A program made the position numbers and the translations under genes. Below, piece by piece: positions 8,246-16,686 of a stretch of DNA of 37,621 nt. Each line of letters begins with the position of its first letter. Positions within the stretch are counted from its first letter, which is position 1. A model generated the notes under the pieces. It did not search any database, was not told where the DNA came from, and saw nothing but the letters and a program-made list of their open reading frames with translations. The DNA is taken from positions 1-37,621 of the forward strand of contig WLNJ01000015.1 of NCBI GenBank assembly GCA_009699865.1, written 5' to 3'. The DNA is from Actinomycetota bacterium. Its GTDB lineage: Bacteria; Actinomycetota; Thermoleophilia; Solirubrobacterales; Solirubrobacteraceae.

Positions 8246-8914
8246 CTAGAAAGCGACCGTCTCAGCTAAGCCTGCGACAACCTCTGAGTACATGACCTGT
8301 TTGATCGCACCCACCGTGGAGCGCGTCTTGCCGGCAAGGGCTTGCGCTCGCTGGATCGCCTCGGGCAACACCTGATCCTCGACAACGGCGATATCGGCGA
8401 TTCCCGCCGCAACCGCATCATCAGCAGCAAAGCGACGCCCTGTCAGCATCGTGTCGTAAGCAGCTGCTGGTCCGAGCTTGGCCTGCACGAGACTCGCCAT
8501 GCCCTTGGTGAAGGGAATGTTGATGTCGACCTCTGGCAAGCAGAAGAAGCCGCGGTCGTTGCGCATGACCCGCTGGTCACAGGCCAAGGCGAGCATGCCT
8601 CCGCCAGCAAACGCATGACCGTTGACACCTGCGATGACAGCCGTGGGGAAGGTGACGAGTCGGGAATAGAGCTCCTGAAGGCCGTTGACAACCATGGACG
8701 CTCCGCCTTCCTCGGCGGCCATCATCCAGTCAAGGTCAAGTCCATTGCAGAAGAACTTTCCTTCGCCCGTCAGGACAACTGCTGCTGGGCCTTCCGACGC
8801 CTCGACCTCATCGAGCGCTGCCTTAAAGGCGTCCAACATTGTTGGGTTGAAGCGGTTCTCCTCCGCAACCATTCGAAGCACGAAGACGTCATCACTGCGG
8901 GTGACTTCAATCAC
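8246..8914 (-). CDS. Enoyl-CoA isomerase-like crotonase family protein
   Basis: A 222-residue crotonase-fold protein, shorter than typical hydratases. The oxyanion-hole motifs are KFFCNGLDLDW (about 53-63) and GHAFAGGGMLALACD (99-113). The first hydratase Glu is replaced (GGGML), while a single Glu remains in CLPEVDIN (E128). One acidic residue at that position is the pattern of delta3,delta2-enoyl-CoA isomerases, including the plant peroxisomal PECI type, which this resembles in length. GTG 8914 is chosen because GGGAG lies six bases upstream. It lies 25 bases after the giant secreted protein gene and before the acyltransferase, all on the minus strand. It likely serves breakdown of unsaturated fatty acids. 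Confidence 0.85.
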   Translation of the reverse strand: MIEVTRSDDVFVLRMVAEENRFNPTMLDAFKAALDEVEASEGPAAVVLTGEGKFFCNGLDLDWMMAAEEGGASMVVNGLQELYSRLVTFPTAVIAGVNGHAFAGGGMLALACDQRVMRNDRGFFCLPEVDINIPFTKGMASLVQAKLGPAAAYDTMLTGRRFAADDAVAAGIADIAVVEDQVLPEAIQRAQALAGKTRSTVGAIKQVMYSEVVAGLAETVAF

Positions 8915-8939
8915 TTGCTACTCCCTTGTGTTTGTTGCG

Positions 8940-11900
8940 TCAGCCAGTGGCGATAACGCTGAGCGGAACGGTCACCTTATACGGAGCAGTATCCGTCGTC
9001 CTGATCAGAAGTGTCCCCATCAAGATTCCTGCGGCCTTGGGTTCAGCGCGCACTTGGACCTTGCACGTCGCGCCTGGGGCAAGGCTCGTATGACCGCAGG
9101 TTGTCGCCACGACAACAAACCCCGCCGTAGCCACTGGGGCATTGAAGCGGCGTGCCTTCCCAGTCCGGTTGGTCACTGTCACCGTTGAAACCGCGGACCG
9201 CTCCCTGACCGCGGTGACCGGGAAGTCGACAGCGCCTGAATCTGCCACCGGCAGGCCCTTAACAAGGGTCTTGAACACGGCTGTAACCGGTACTTCGATG
9301 AGGCCTGCATCAAACGCAATCGACAGGCTGGTCGCTGAGTGCGCGAGAGCGGGGCTGAAAGCTCTCAAGAGAATGTCGCACGACTCACCGGGGGCCACAG
9401 ACTTCGAGCAACCGTTCTGCGCCACCACAAATCCGCTGCCCTTGGGTGACAGTGCTGGACCCCCCACCGTCACATCGTGATCAAGCGTGTTCGTGACCGT
9501 AATCCGCCTTAGCTCTGAACTCTGCCCCGCGTAAGCCGTTGGGAATGCAGGCTTAGTGACAGCCCCGTTGGCACCAACCCCTTCGAGTGGTCGGATCAGG
9601 GAAGGGTCCGGACCGTCATACGAAAGTGTCAGCTGATCCACAACCCGACCAACCGCGCTGGGAGCGAAGCGGATGCGGATTTCGCAACTGGTCCTGTCAG
9701 GCAGTGCCCCTGAGCAGCCATTTGAGGCGATCACGAAGTGGCGCTTGTAGCGGAGGGCAGCGACAATCCCATTCACAGTCGCTCCCGTGTTGTTGTCAAC
9801 ACGGAAGGCCCTATCAACGCCAAAGCCAACAATCGCAAAGCCACCAACTGGGAAGGACCCAAAGTCCGGCGTCGCTGAGAGCGTCAGGGTCTCCTCCGTG
9901 CCGGTGACAGCAAGGTTGATTGGAAGGAAGAAATCCTTCTCCTTGACCCCATTGCCGTAGTAGACGCGTAGCGCCGAGTTTGTGGCGTCTGAACCTGTTG
10001 GAGAACCCGACACGCCCAGCAAGCAGGTGGCTCCCGGCAGCAGCTCTTTGCCACTGCAAGCGTCAGATGTCAGACGGAACCGGCTCCCGACGGCCAGCGC
10101 TGTTCTAACTGTGAACGGATTCGACGACCGGTTGGTGATCTCAACCCTTTGCGAAGGCGACCAGTGACCAATCGCTGTGCGGCCCAGGTCAACCGTGCTT
10201 GGGCTGGCCGCTGCCGCCTCTGGAGTGCGCGTCCCCGCGAGCTTGACATCAAGGTTGTCGACACCGTCGGGCCCAACCCTGCCGATTCGCAACCTGGATG
10301 CAAGCTGGTCACTGCCGCCCGCCGATGGTGCGGCAACCACGGTGACCTTGCACTTGTCACCCGTCTGGGCGAGCGTAACCCCAGAGCAACTCTCGCTCAA
10401 GACGCGGAACCCGTCCTCCATCACCGTTACCGAACCGAGCTGAACTGGCCCGTCGCTGACATTCTCGAAGGTGATGTCCTTGGCTGGGCTGCGCGAACCA
10501 GCTGGAGTTGGATTGAATGTGTAGGAGGCGTCTGAGGCTAGGTCGGATGTGACCGGCGGGGCGCCTGGTGTGTCGGAGAAGTTCGCGGTTGTAGCCCAAG
10601 TTCCCGAGGCGTCGGTCCAGGCAATCCCGAAAGCCCCAGTGAAGGGCGCCGTGCGCTCAGCGAACGGCCTGATCCGCAGGGCGCATGACTCGTCGGGCCC
10701 GAGCGTCCGGCCCGCGCAACTCGCTGCATCAAAGAGGAAAGTCCCGGCAAGCCGTGAGATCTTCTCCACTGTCACGGGAGCCGCCGAGTGGTTCTTCAAC
10801 ACGAGGTCCTTAGCCGCACCCCACCACCCTGCAGGGGTTGACTTCCATGCCAAGACCATCTTCTCGTTATAGGTGGGTGCCACCTCTGTCGAGTCCGGGG
10901 AAGGTTGGGCTAGGGACGGAGTGACGCCGTCGCCTGCCAACTCGACCTTAAGCGGCGGACCTGAGTTGTCCTCTATCCCAACGGTCACTAGGCCTGCGCG
11001 GCTCCCAGCACGGGTCGGAATGAACCGGACGGTAACCTCGCACGCCTCGCGAGGAGCCAAGCGGGCAGCCGCGCAGGAGCTGGACACAGGATGGAAGTCT
11101 CCACTGACCGTGCTCGCCGCGAGTCCGACAGCGCGACGGCCAACATTGGTGATCTTCACGACTTGATCATCCGCCCCAAGGTCAGCTTTTGAAGCTCGGG
11201 AGTTGAGGGGGACCTGACCGAACTCCATGCGAGTTCTACTGGGCATCAAGCTCGCAGGAGGAGAGAACGTCAGATCCCCACCGACTACATCCGCCTTGGT
11301 TGGACCGAGGTTGCCTGCGCGGTCGCGGACCGTTCCCTTCGTCAGGGTGAGGCTTACCGTCCCCTCGAACGAGTCGGGGCCAGCGGACACCGTCACCGTG
11401 TAAGGCCCCGAGCCTGACCCATTTACCGAATCAACGGACCACCCGGTGCTTGTGCCGCCAACCGTGAAGGCCGCCGGGGTTGGGTCAACCACGGGCTCGC
11501 TGAAGCTGATCGTCCAGGTGAGTGTCGTGCTCTCGCTGGGGCTTGGACTGGTTGGTACCAAGTCACCAGACTCAGGGGCGATTGTGTCAACCGCCCAGTT
11601 AACCGTCGCCTGCTCGCTCTCGTTACCGGCAAGGTCCGTCTGTTTCACAGAAACGCTGTGCTCGCCTTCCGTCAACCCGCTCAGCGTCACGGGCGAGTCG
11701 CCGCAGTCGGAGTACGAACCGCCATCAACAGAACAGCTGAACGAAGCACTCGCCTCACCAGAGAACGCAATGGATGCCGAGGTTGAGTTCGTAAACGCAC
11801 TCGGCGCCCCGGACAACACTGGGGCACTTGGCACGGACGTGTCAACAGTCCACGACACTGTCCCAGCGACAGAGGTGTTGCCAGCCTGATCAGTCTGCTT

Positions 11901-14159
11901 CACCGCAAGGCTGTGCGCCCCATCAGCCAGACCGGTCAGGGCCTTCGGGCTCGAGCAGGCAGAGTAGGCGCCGCCATCAACAGAACAGGTGAACGAAGCA
12001 CTCGCCTCACCAGAGAACGAAATCGACGCTGAGGTGGAGTTGGTCCGCGCTGCGGGCGCCCCGGACAACACTGGGGCCGTTGGCGCAGTCGTGTCAACAG
12101 TCCACGACACCGTCGCCGCAACAGACGCGTTGCCAGCCTGGTCCGTTTGCTTCACCGCAAGGCTGTGCGCTCCGTCAGCCAGGGCCGACAGCGCCTTCGG
12201 GCTCGAGCAGGCAGAGTAGGCGCCGCCATCAACAGAACAGGTGAACGAAGCACTCGCCTCACCAGAGAACGCGATAGTGGCTGAGGTGGAGTTGGTGATA
12301 CCCACTGGCGCCCCAGACAACACTGGCGCCGTTGGCGCAGCCGTGTCAACAGTCCACGACGCTGTTGCCGCAACAGACGTGTTGCCAGCCTGGTCCGTCT
12401 GCTTCACCGCAAGGCTGTGCGCCCCATCAGCCAGGGCCGACAGCGCCTTCGGGCTGGAGCAAGCTGAGTAGGCGCCGCCATCAACAGAGCAGCTGAACGA
12501 AGCACTCGCCTCACCAGAGAACGAAATCGACGCTGAGGTGGAGTTGGTCCGCCCTGCGGGCGCCCCAGACAACACTGGCGCTGCTGGCGCAGTCGTGTCA
12601 ACAGTCCACGACGCTGTTGCCGCAGCAGACGCGTTGCCAGCCTGATCAGTCTGCTTCACCGCAAAACTGTGCGCCCCATCAGCCAGACCGGTCAGGGCCT
12701 TCGGGCTGGTGCAGGCAGAGTAGGCCCCGCCATCGACAGAACAGGTGAACGAAGCGCCAACCTCGCCGCTGAGAATGAAGGACGCCGAACTTGAAGCAGT
12801 CGGGGACAGAGGACTACCCGACAGCGTTGGTGCTGCCGGTGCCGTGCGGTCAAGCGTCCACGACGTGTTTGTAGCCGCCGAGGTTCCGTAGCTGGTGACC
12901 TGCTTGACATAGACGGTCTTGGCTCCGTCAGTTGTAGAGAGATTCCACGGGGAGGAATACGGATTCCAAGCTGAAGTGCAGGCCGTGAAGGTTGAGTTGT
13001 CAACCGAGCAGGTGAATGTGGCCCCGAGGACGCCCGTCAAGGTAATGGACGCTGAAGCGAGGTTCGTCGGGCTGACCGGAAGCGTCGAGAGAGTAGGTGC
13101 CGAAGGCACATTGGTGAGCACGGCGACCACCTTGTCCCCGTTGGTTTCGGTGAACCACATACGCCCATCAGGGCCGGCAACCATCCCGTTGTATGCGGGG
13201 GACCCGCCGGCCCCGGCGTACTCCGTGAACACCCCCGTGGTAGAGACAGTTGCGACCTTGTTGCCAGAATCTTCAGCAAACCAGATCAGCCCATCGGAAC
13301 CTGCCGCAATGGCATTTGGCCTGGAGCCTGAGGTTGGGATCGTGTACTGAGTGACAACTCCAGCCGTGGTGATGCGCCCAATGCGGTTGCCAGTGGTTTC
13401 CGAGAACCAGAGGTTTCCGTCAGCTCCCGAAGTTATCCGCGTCGGACCCGAGCTCGAGGTGATTCCGGACGAGTATTCCGTGATGACACCCGCAGTGGTG
13501 ATCTTGCCAACCCGGCTTCCTGAGTTCTCAGTGAACCAGAGGTTGCCATCCGGCCCTGCGGTGATGCCGTAGGCGCTCGATGACAGCCCAGTTCTGAACT
13601 CAGTGACGACGCCAGCCGGCGTGATCCTGCCGATGCGTGTTCGTCCGCTTTCGGTAAACCACATGTTCCCGTCAGGCCCTGCAGCAATGGAGAAGGGGTT
13701 CCCGCCCGATGTAATCCCTGTGGCGAACTCAGTTACGACGCCCGCGGGTGTAATCCGGCCAATCCGGTTCCCCGAGTTCTCGGTGAACCAGAGGTTGCCA
13801 TCGGCTCCCAGAGCAATCCCAGTCAGAGCTGCGCCTGCGGAGATCCCGGTGCTGAATTCACTGATCACCCCTGACGGTGTGATTCTGCCAACCCGATTCC
13901 CTGCGTTCTCCGTGAACCAAAGGTTCCCATCCGGCCCAGAGACAATCCCGTAGGGATGTCCACCAGCCGTGATGCCGGTTGTATAGGTGCTTAGGGCGCC
14001 GACCGCTGCTTGAGCAGAGCCAGTGACGCTAGTGAGGCCGAAGCCCGTGCAGACCATCGCGACTAAGCAGGCCACGCGATAGGGACGGGTCAGCCACCCG
14101 CTACGGCTTGCGAGCGCGGGGAGGGACGTGGGGATATCGGGGGTGTGAAGTGGACTCAA
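8940..14159 (-). CDS. Giant secreted protein: Vgb-like propeller, Ig-like repeats, ASH/choice-of-anchor-D modules
   Basis: A 1739-residue predicted exported protein. After an N-terminal hydrophobic segment (VACLVAMVCTGFGL) with a likely cut near AQA/A51 come, in order: seven streptogramin-lyase-like repeats (GPDGNLWFTENxGNRVGRIT, about 65-350); a divergent Ig-like unit; five close copies of an 84-residue unit (TFTCSVDGGAYSAC, KQTDQAGN); a module resembling Big/cadherin-like adhesin domains (about 860-970); and several modules of about 100 residues with the choice-of-anchor-D/ASH pattern (ITNVGRRAVGLAAS, then a Cys pair, then VTVRFIPTRAG). The chain ends without a sorting motif or membrane anchor. 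Vgb lyase activity is unlikely; similar propellers are common in adhesins. The TTG start at 14159 is uncertain because no ribosome site is seen. An operator-like palindrome lies about 70-90 bases upstream. Confidence 0.85.
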   Translation of the reverse strand: MSPLHTPDIPTSLPALASRSGWLTRPYRVACLVAMVCTGFGLTSVTGSAQAAVGALSTYTTGITAGGHPYGIVSGPDGNLWFTENAGNRVGRITPSGVISEFSTGISAGAALTGIALGADGNLWFTENSGNRIGRITPAGVVTEFATGITSGGNPFSIAAGPDGNMWFTESGRTRIGRITPAGVVTEFRTGLSSSAYGITAGPDGNLWFTENSGSRVGKITTAGVITEYSSGITSSSGPTRITSGADGNLWFSETTGNRIGRITTAGVVTQYTIPTSGSRPNAIAAGSDGLIWFAEDSGNKVATVSTTGVFTEYAGAGGSPAYNGMVAGPDGRMWFTETNGDKVVAVLTNVPSAPTLSTLPVSPTNLASASITLTGVLGATFTCSVDNSTFTACTSAWNPYSSPWNLSTTDGAKTVYVKQVTSYGTSAATNTSWTLDRTAPAAPTLSGSPLSPTASSSASFILSGEVGASFTCSVDGGAYSACTSPKALTGLADGAHSFAVKQTDQAGNASAAATASWTVDTTAPAAPVLSGAPAGRTNSTSASISFSGEASASFSCSVDGGAYSACSSPKALSALADGAHSLAVKQTDQAGNTSVAATASWTVDTAAPTAPVLSGAPVGITNSTSATIAFSGEASASFTCSVDGGAYSACSSPKALSALADGAHSLAVKQTDQAGNASVAATVSWTVDTTAPTAPVLSGAPAARTNSTSASISFSGEASASFTCSVDGGAYSACSSPKALTGLADGAHSLAVKQTDQAGNTSVAGTVSWTVDTSVPSAPVLSGAPSAFTNSTSASIAFSGEASASFSCSVDGGSYSDCGDSPVTLSGLTEGEHSVSVKQTDLAGNESEQATVNWAVDTIAPESGDLVPTSPSPSESTTLTWTISFSEPVVDPTPAAFTVGGTSTGWSVDSVNGSGSGPYTVTVSAGPDSFEGTVSLTLTKGTVRDRAGNLGPTKADVVGGDLTFSPPASLMPSRTRMEFGQVPLNSRASKADLGADDQVVKITNVGRRAVGLAASTVSGDFHPVSSSCAAARLAPREACEVTVRFIPTRAGSRAGLVTVGIEDNSGPPLKVELAGDGVTPSLAQPSPDSTEVAPTYNEKMVLAWKSTPAGWWGAAKDLVLKNHSAAPVTVEKISRLAGTFLFDAASCAGRTLGPDESCALRIRPFAERTAPFTGAFGIAWTDASGTWATTANFSDTPGAPPVTSDLASDASYTFNPTPAGSRSPAKDITFENVSDGPVQLGSVTVMEDGFRVLSESCSGVTLAQTGDKCKVTVVAAPSAGGSDQLASRLRIGRVGPDGVDNLDVKLAGTRTPEAAAASPSTVDLGRTAIGHWSPSQRVEITNRSSNPFTVRTALAVGSRFRLTSDACSGKELLPGATCLLGVSGSPTGSDATNSALRVYYGNGVKEKDFFLPINLAVTGTEETLTLSATPDFGSFPVGGFAIVGFGVDRAFRVDNNTGATVNGIVAALRYKRHFVIASNGCSGALPDRTSCEIRIRFAPSAVGRVVDQLTLSYDGPDPSLIRPLEGVGANGAVTKPAFPTAYAGQSSELRRITVTNTLDHDVTVGGPALSPKGSGFVVAQNGCSKSVAPGESCDILLRAFSPALAHSATSLSIAFDAGLIEVPVTAVFKTLVKGLPVADSGAVDFPVTAVRERSAVSTVTVTNRTGKARRFNAPVATAGFVVVATTCGHTSLAPGATCKVQVRAEPKAAGILMGTLLIRTTDTAPYKVTVPLSVIATG
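11584..12846 (-). repeat. Five tandem 252-base coding repeats (84-residue Ig-like units)
   Basis: A 252-base period is directly visible: the segment ACGAAGC recurs at 11741, 11993, 12245, 12497 and 12749, exactly 252 apart. The inner copies are very similar at the nucleotide level. The outermost copies are more diverged, and a sixth, distant unit lies at about 12847-13100. Boundaries are approximate. Confidence 0.9.
13110..13960 (-). repeat. Seven tandem Vgb-like propeller repeats
   Basis: Seven in-frame units of about 42 codons encode the blade motif GPDGNLWFTE, then GNRVGRIT, then a threonine-rich strand. Blades 6 and 7 are the most diverged (GSDGLIWFAED, GPDGRMWFTET). Boundaries are approximate. 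Confidence 0.85.
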
Positions 14160-14207
14160 TGGCGCAACAATCAGAAGTGGTTCTGATAGCTGCCGCCCGG
14201 CCCTGCG

Positions 14208-14237
14208 GCATTACATTCCGGAGTGCTTGGTCAGCAA
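14208..14237 (-). promoter_or_regulatory. Candidate promoter of the giant secreted protein gene
   Basis: Read on the minus strand, TTGCTG (14237-14232) and TAATGC (14213-14208) are 18 bases apart. This would start RNA near 14201 and give a leader of about 42 bases before the TTG start. The -35 box lies within the palindrome at 14229-14249. Confidence 0.35.
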
Positions 14238-14249
14238 TTTGTGCTGACC
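14229..14249. promoter_or_regulatory. Operator-like inverted repeat upstream of the giant protein gene
   Basis: A perfect 8-base inverted repeat (GGTCAGCA, five-base spacer ATTTG, TGCTGACC) lies 70-90 bases before the start codon and overlaps the candidate -35 box. The symmetry and position suit a repressor site. A hairpin in RNA is the alternative, but there is no T-run. Confidence 0.5.
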
Positions 14250-14307
14250 GTTTGCCCCGGGTTGCTCACACTAACTCAGCGTGAAAATCCCGCAACACAA
14301 ATTTGAA

Positions 14308-14335
14308 GCCAAGGCGAGAAGGTGCTTGCCTTGGC
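14308..14335 (-). terminator. Terminator after the degenerate SDR gene
   Basis: On the minus strand GCCAAGGC, a 12-base loop and GCCTTGGC form a perfect 8-base stem. The T-rich run TTCAAATTTGTGTT follows, 16 bases beyond the stop codon. This is the usual order for a rho-independent terminator. Confidence 0.75.
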
Positions 14336-14350
14336 GGATTAGGAAGGGTT

Positions 14351-14911
14351 TCAGGCGATCGCGCCCGGCTCAAAACAGCAACCGGTTGCGTAAGTGCCAG
14401 ACCCGGAACAGAGCCAAGCAGTCAAGTCCCCAAGACCTGGGGCGACAGAATCCTTCGGGCAGATTGCAACCACGCGGATGTCAAAGCGAGCCCACTCAGT
14501 CCCAAGTGACTTGGCCATATTCGCTAGACCATTAGCCGCTGCGCGAGCGCCCGCCCCAAGATCGGCCGGTGGAGCGAGCAGAACGATGGTCCCACCGCCG
14601 TTGCCGATCATCGCGCTGGTGGCAGCAGCCCGAGCAACTCGCCAACCCGTGTCCAGAGCGGACGCCATTCCCTCATCAGCGCCACGCCCAAAGACTGAGC
14701 CAAGGTCAACTACCCCAGCGTCAAGCCGGCCGTGACGGGTCGCGATGCCCGTGGCTTCAGCCTCAGCGCGCGTGTCGTCCCAGGACGCGGGGTCCTCCCA
14801 CCGTTCGACCGTGGCGCCGTACGCCTCCGATAGTTGGGTGGCAGGACCGGCGAGCAACACAACCCGGTTGGCTAGAAGGTCTGGACGGACTGCAACTTGG
14901 AGGGGCTCCAT
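14351..14911 (-). CDS. Degenerate SDR-fold protein lacking catalytic residues
   Basis: A 186-residue protein whose C-terminal half follows the SDR pattern (GGGTIVLLAP, then AAANGLANMAKSLGTEWARFDIRVVAICP). Aligned by eye to active SDRs, the catalytic Tyr falls on A122 and the Lys on A126. The N-terminal loop reads VVLLAGPATQLSEAYGA, with TGxxxGIG destroyed, and the protein is about 60 residues short. The frame is nevertheless intact with a good ATG, a TAGGCT box six bases upstream and a terminator downstream, so it looks expressed rather than a decaying pseudogene. Its role is unknown; a structural or regulatory partner of an active SDR is one possibility. It diverges from a metallo-hydrolase gene across 47 bases. 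Confidence 0.65.
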   Translation of the reverse strand: MEPLQVAVRPDLLANRVVLLAGPATQLSEAYGATVERWEDPASWDDTRAEAEATGIATRHGRLDAGVVDLGSVFGRGADEGMASALDTGWRVARAAATSAMIGNGGGTIVLLAPPADLGAGARAAANGLANMAKSLGTEWARFDIRVVAICPKDSVAPGLGDLTAWLCSGSGTYATGCCFEPGAIA

Positions 14912-14917
14912 CCGGTC

Positions 14918-14923
14918 AGCCTA
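14918..14923 (-). promoter_or_regulatory. -10 box, probable leaderless start of the degenerate SDR gene
   Basis: TAGGCT on the minus strand, six bases before ATG 14911. RNA would begin at or next to the start codon. There is no ribosome site. Confidence 0.5.
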
Positions 14924-14944
14924 TTTGACCGGGAGCGCTGGGAG

Positions 14945-14950
14945 TACCGT
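14945..14950 (+). promoter_or_regulatory. -10 box for the AHL-lactonase-like gene
   Basis: TACCGT lies eight bases before ATG 14959. A TTGACC hexamer lies 14 bases further upstream, too close for a standard -35. There is no ribosome site next to the start. Confidence 0.4.
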
Positions 14951-14958
14951 TCATTGGG

Positions 14959-15876
14959 ATGGATCCTGTGGACATCAAACCACTGAGCCTTCCCCTCCCG
15001 GGTGGTAGCGAGGGCGCTTCGGTCACAGTCCGCCCGCTTCTTACGGCTGAACTTGCCGTCCCACCAGGTTTCTTCGACGCTCCAACAGGGCGCTTCGGGA
15101 AGCTAGGCCTGTGGCTGAAGCTGATCCGTGGCGCCAAGCCAGACTGGCCAAACTGCCCGGTCCCCGCATACCTCGTTACGCACCCGACGGCCGGGCACTT
15201 CCTGATCGACACAGGCCTGCACCGCTCTTGCGCGCAGCCCGGTGGCGGCAACCTCGGCAAAGTGGGCCGCTTCTACCGCATCGAGATGAACCCAGGTCAG
15301 TCCGCTGCCGAGCGGCTTGACTCGCGTGGGATCAGCCCGGACTCCCTCAAGCTCGTCGTCATGACTCACCTCCACAACGACCATGCGTCTGGCTGCCAAG
15401 ACTTTGCCAACGCCAAGTTTGTCTGTGATGCCCTTGAGTGGGAGGCCGCCCACGCCAAGCGTTCGTGGTTGAACGGCTACGAGACCACCCAGTTTGACCT
15501 TGCCGTTGATTGGCGGTCAGTGGACTACTTCAGTGATGACGCGGAACACTTCGCTGGCTTCTCGCGCACAGTGGACCTGTTTGGCGATGGGTCCGTTCGG
15601 TTGATCTCCACGCCCGGTCATTCCGCAGGGCACCAGTCGGTGCTGCTGCGTTTGGACCACGGTGAGCTGCTTGTTGTAGCGGACGCATCTGCCACTGAGG
15701 CAACGCTTGATGGCGACGCACGGCCGCTGTTGTTTGATGACCGGCATCGGTTCGAGCGCTCTCTAAAGGAGTTGCGTGGCTACCGCGCCCTTACCCCGAA
15801 TGCCCTCCTCGTCCCTGGGCATGATGGGGATGCGTGGGCCAAGCTAGATGCCGTGTACGGCAGCGAGCAGGCTTAG
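14959..15876 (+). CDS. MBL-fold metallo-hydrolase, AHL-lactonase-like
   Basis: A 305-residue metallo-beta-lactamase-fold hydrolase. The metal-binding motif is THLHNDHASG (H137, H139, D141, H142). A further His comes from TPGHSAGHQSVLL, the bridging Asp from ELLVVADASA, and the last His from LLVPGHD. The opening, with a YLVTHPTAGHFLIDTGLH strand before the metal motif, is the arrangement of N-acyl-homoserine lactonases (AttM/AiiA type) and related lactonases. Actinobacteria of this kind are not known to me to use AHL signals, so quorum quenching or another lactone substrate is speculative. It diverges from the degenerate SDR and ends six bases from the converging plsC-like gene. Confidence 0.85.
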   Translation: MDPVDIKPLSLPLPGGSEGASVTVRPLLTAELAVPPGFFDAPTGRFGKLGLWLKLIRGAKPDWPNCPVPAYLVTHPTAGHFLIDTGLHRSCAQPGGGNLGKVGRFYRIEMNPGQSAAERLDSRGISPDSLKLVVMTHLHNDHASGCQDFANAKFVCDALEWEAAHAKRSWLNGYETTQFDLAVDWRSVDYFSDDAEHFAGFSRTVDLFGDGSVRLISTPGHSAGHQSVLLRLDHGELLVVADASATEATLDGDARPLLFDDRHRFERSLKELRGYRALTPNALLVPGHDGDAWAKLDAVYGSEQA

Positions 15877-15882
15877 GGCGCG

Positions 15883-16680
15883 CTAGCTGGAGGCTGGCTG
15901 TTCGTTGCGGCTGGCCGGTTGCCGCTTGGCGCGGTCAGCTTGGGCAACCTCACGGCGGCCTTTGGCGTCAAGTTCGGTGTAGAGCGACTTGATCCGGCCC
16001 AGAATCTGGTCGGCGACTGCTTGCTGGTCTTCTCTGGTGGAGTCAGCTCGCTTGGCCCAGCGGATGGCATCGCCGTAACGGACCGTGACCTTGGGGAGCA
16101 CCAGTCTGCGCCAGTGGCGGACATTGGAGGAGCCGTGGATTGCGATTGGCACGATTGGCACGCCAGTTTCAAGCGAGAGCCGTCCGATTCCGTGCTTGGC
16201 CGTGTCGCTGATGCCACCCGTGCGTGACCGGCCGCCCTCGCAGTACATCAGTACGCAACCGCCGTCGGCAAGGATCTTCTTGGCGGTGATAAAGACCTCT
16301 TCGTCGCCCACGCCACGGCGCACTGGGAAGACACCGCCGTGCGTGTAGATCCAGCTCATTGGTGGCTTGAAGAGTTGGCTCTTGGCCATGAACCTCACAT
16401 GCCTGCGCATTGCCATGCCCGCGAAGAAGTGATCGAGGTTGGAGAAGTGGTTTGGGGCGAGGATCACTGGCCCGTCCGGGACCTTGTCGGGGCTAATGGA
16501 CTTGGCCCGATAGACGATCCAGCCGAGCAGACTCGTGACTATTCGGACGACTTCGTAGACGAAGTTTGGCTTCTTGTTGCGTGACCGCTCGTGGTAGCTG
16601 GCGAAAGCCTCTGCGGGGCGTTCATCGCGGTAGACCTGCGCCTTGATCGCTTTGGGGGATTCCTCAGGTGAACCGGACAT
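15883..16680 (-). CDS. 1-acyl-sn-glycerol-3-phosphate acyltransferase-like protein (PlsC family)
   Basis: A 265-residue lysophosphatidate acyltransferase-like enzyme, expected to make phosphatidic acid at the membrane. The catalytic motif is NHFSNLD (H78 and D83), the glycerophosphate-binding motif is EGGRSR (148-153), and the later block is GVPIVPIAIHG. One hydrophobic segment (VRIVTSLLGWIVY) precedes the catalytic domain. The N- and C-terminal tails are rich in charged residues. It lies 44 bases after glycerol kinase on the same strand, which could link glycerol uptake to lipid synthesis. It also has a plausible promoter of its own (TTCAAA, 17 bases, TAATCT) ending six bases before the ATG, with no ribosome site. 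Confidence 0.9.
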   Translation of the reverse strand: MSGSPEESPKAIKAQVYRDERPAEAFASYHERSRNKKPNFVYEVVRIVTSLLGWIVYRAKSISPDKVPDGPVILAPNHFSNLDHFFAGMAMRRHVRFMAKSQLFKPPMSWIYTHGGVFPVRRGVGDEEVFITAKKILADGGCVLMYCEGGRSRTGGISDTAKHGIGRLSLETGVPIVPIAIHGSSNVRHWRRLVLPKVTVRYGDAIRWAKRADSTREDQQAVADQILGRIKSLYTELDAKGRREVAQADRAKRQPASRNEQPASS

Positions 16681-16686
16681 TCCGTC

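Noticed and set aside
11584-13100. Regularly spaced repeats that might be CRISPR-like.
   Set aside because: The unit is 252 bases, in frame and coding for Ig-like domains; there are no short repeats with unique spacers.
8940-14159. Naming the giant protein a streptogramin B lyase.
   Set aside because: The propeller repeats match, but no catalytic His pair could be identified and the extra 1400 residues indicate a surface protein.
14959-15876. Naming the metallo-hydrolase as a true AHL lactonase (quorum quenching).
   Set aside because: The fold and metal motif fit, but the same motif occurs in many hydrolases and there is no AHL synthase or LuxR gene in the window.
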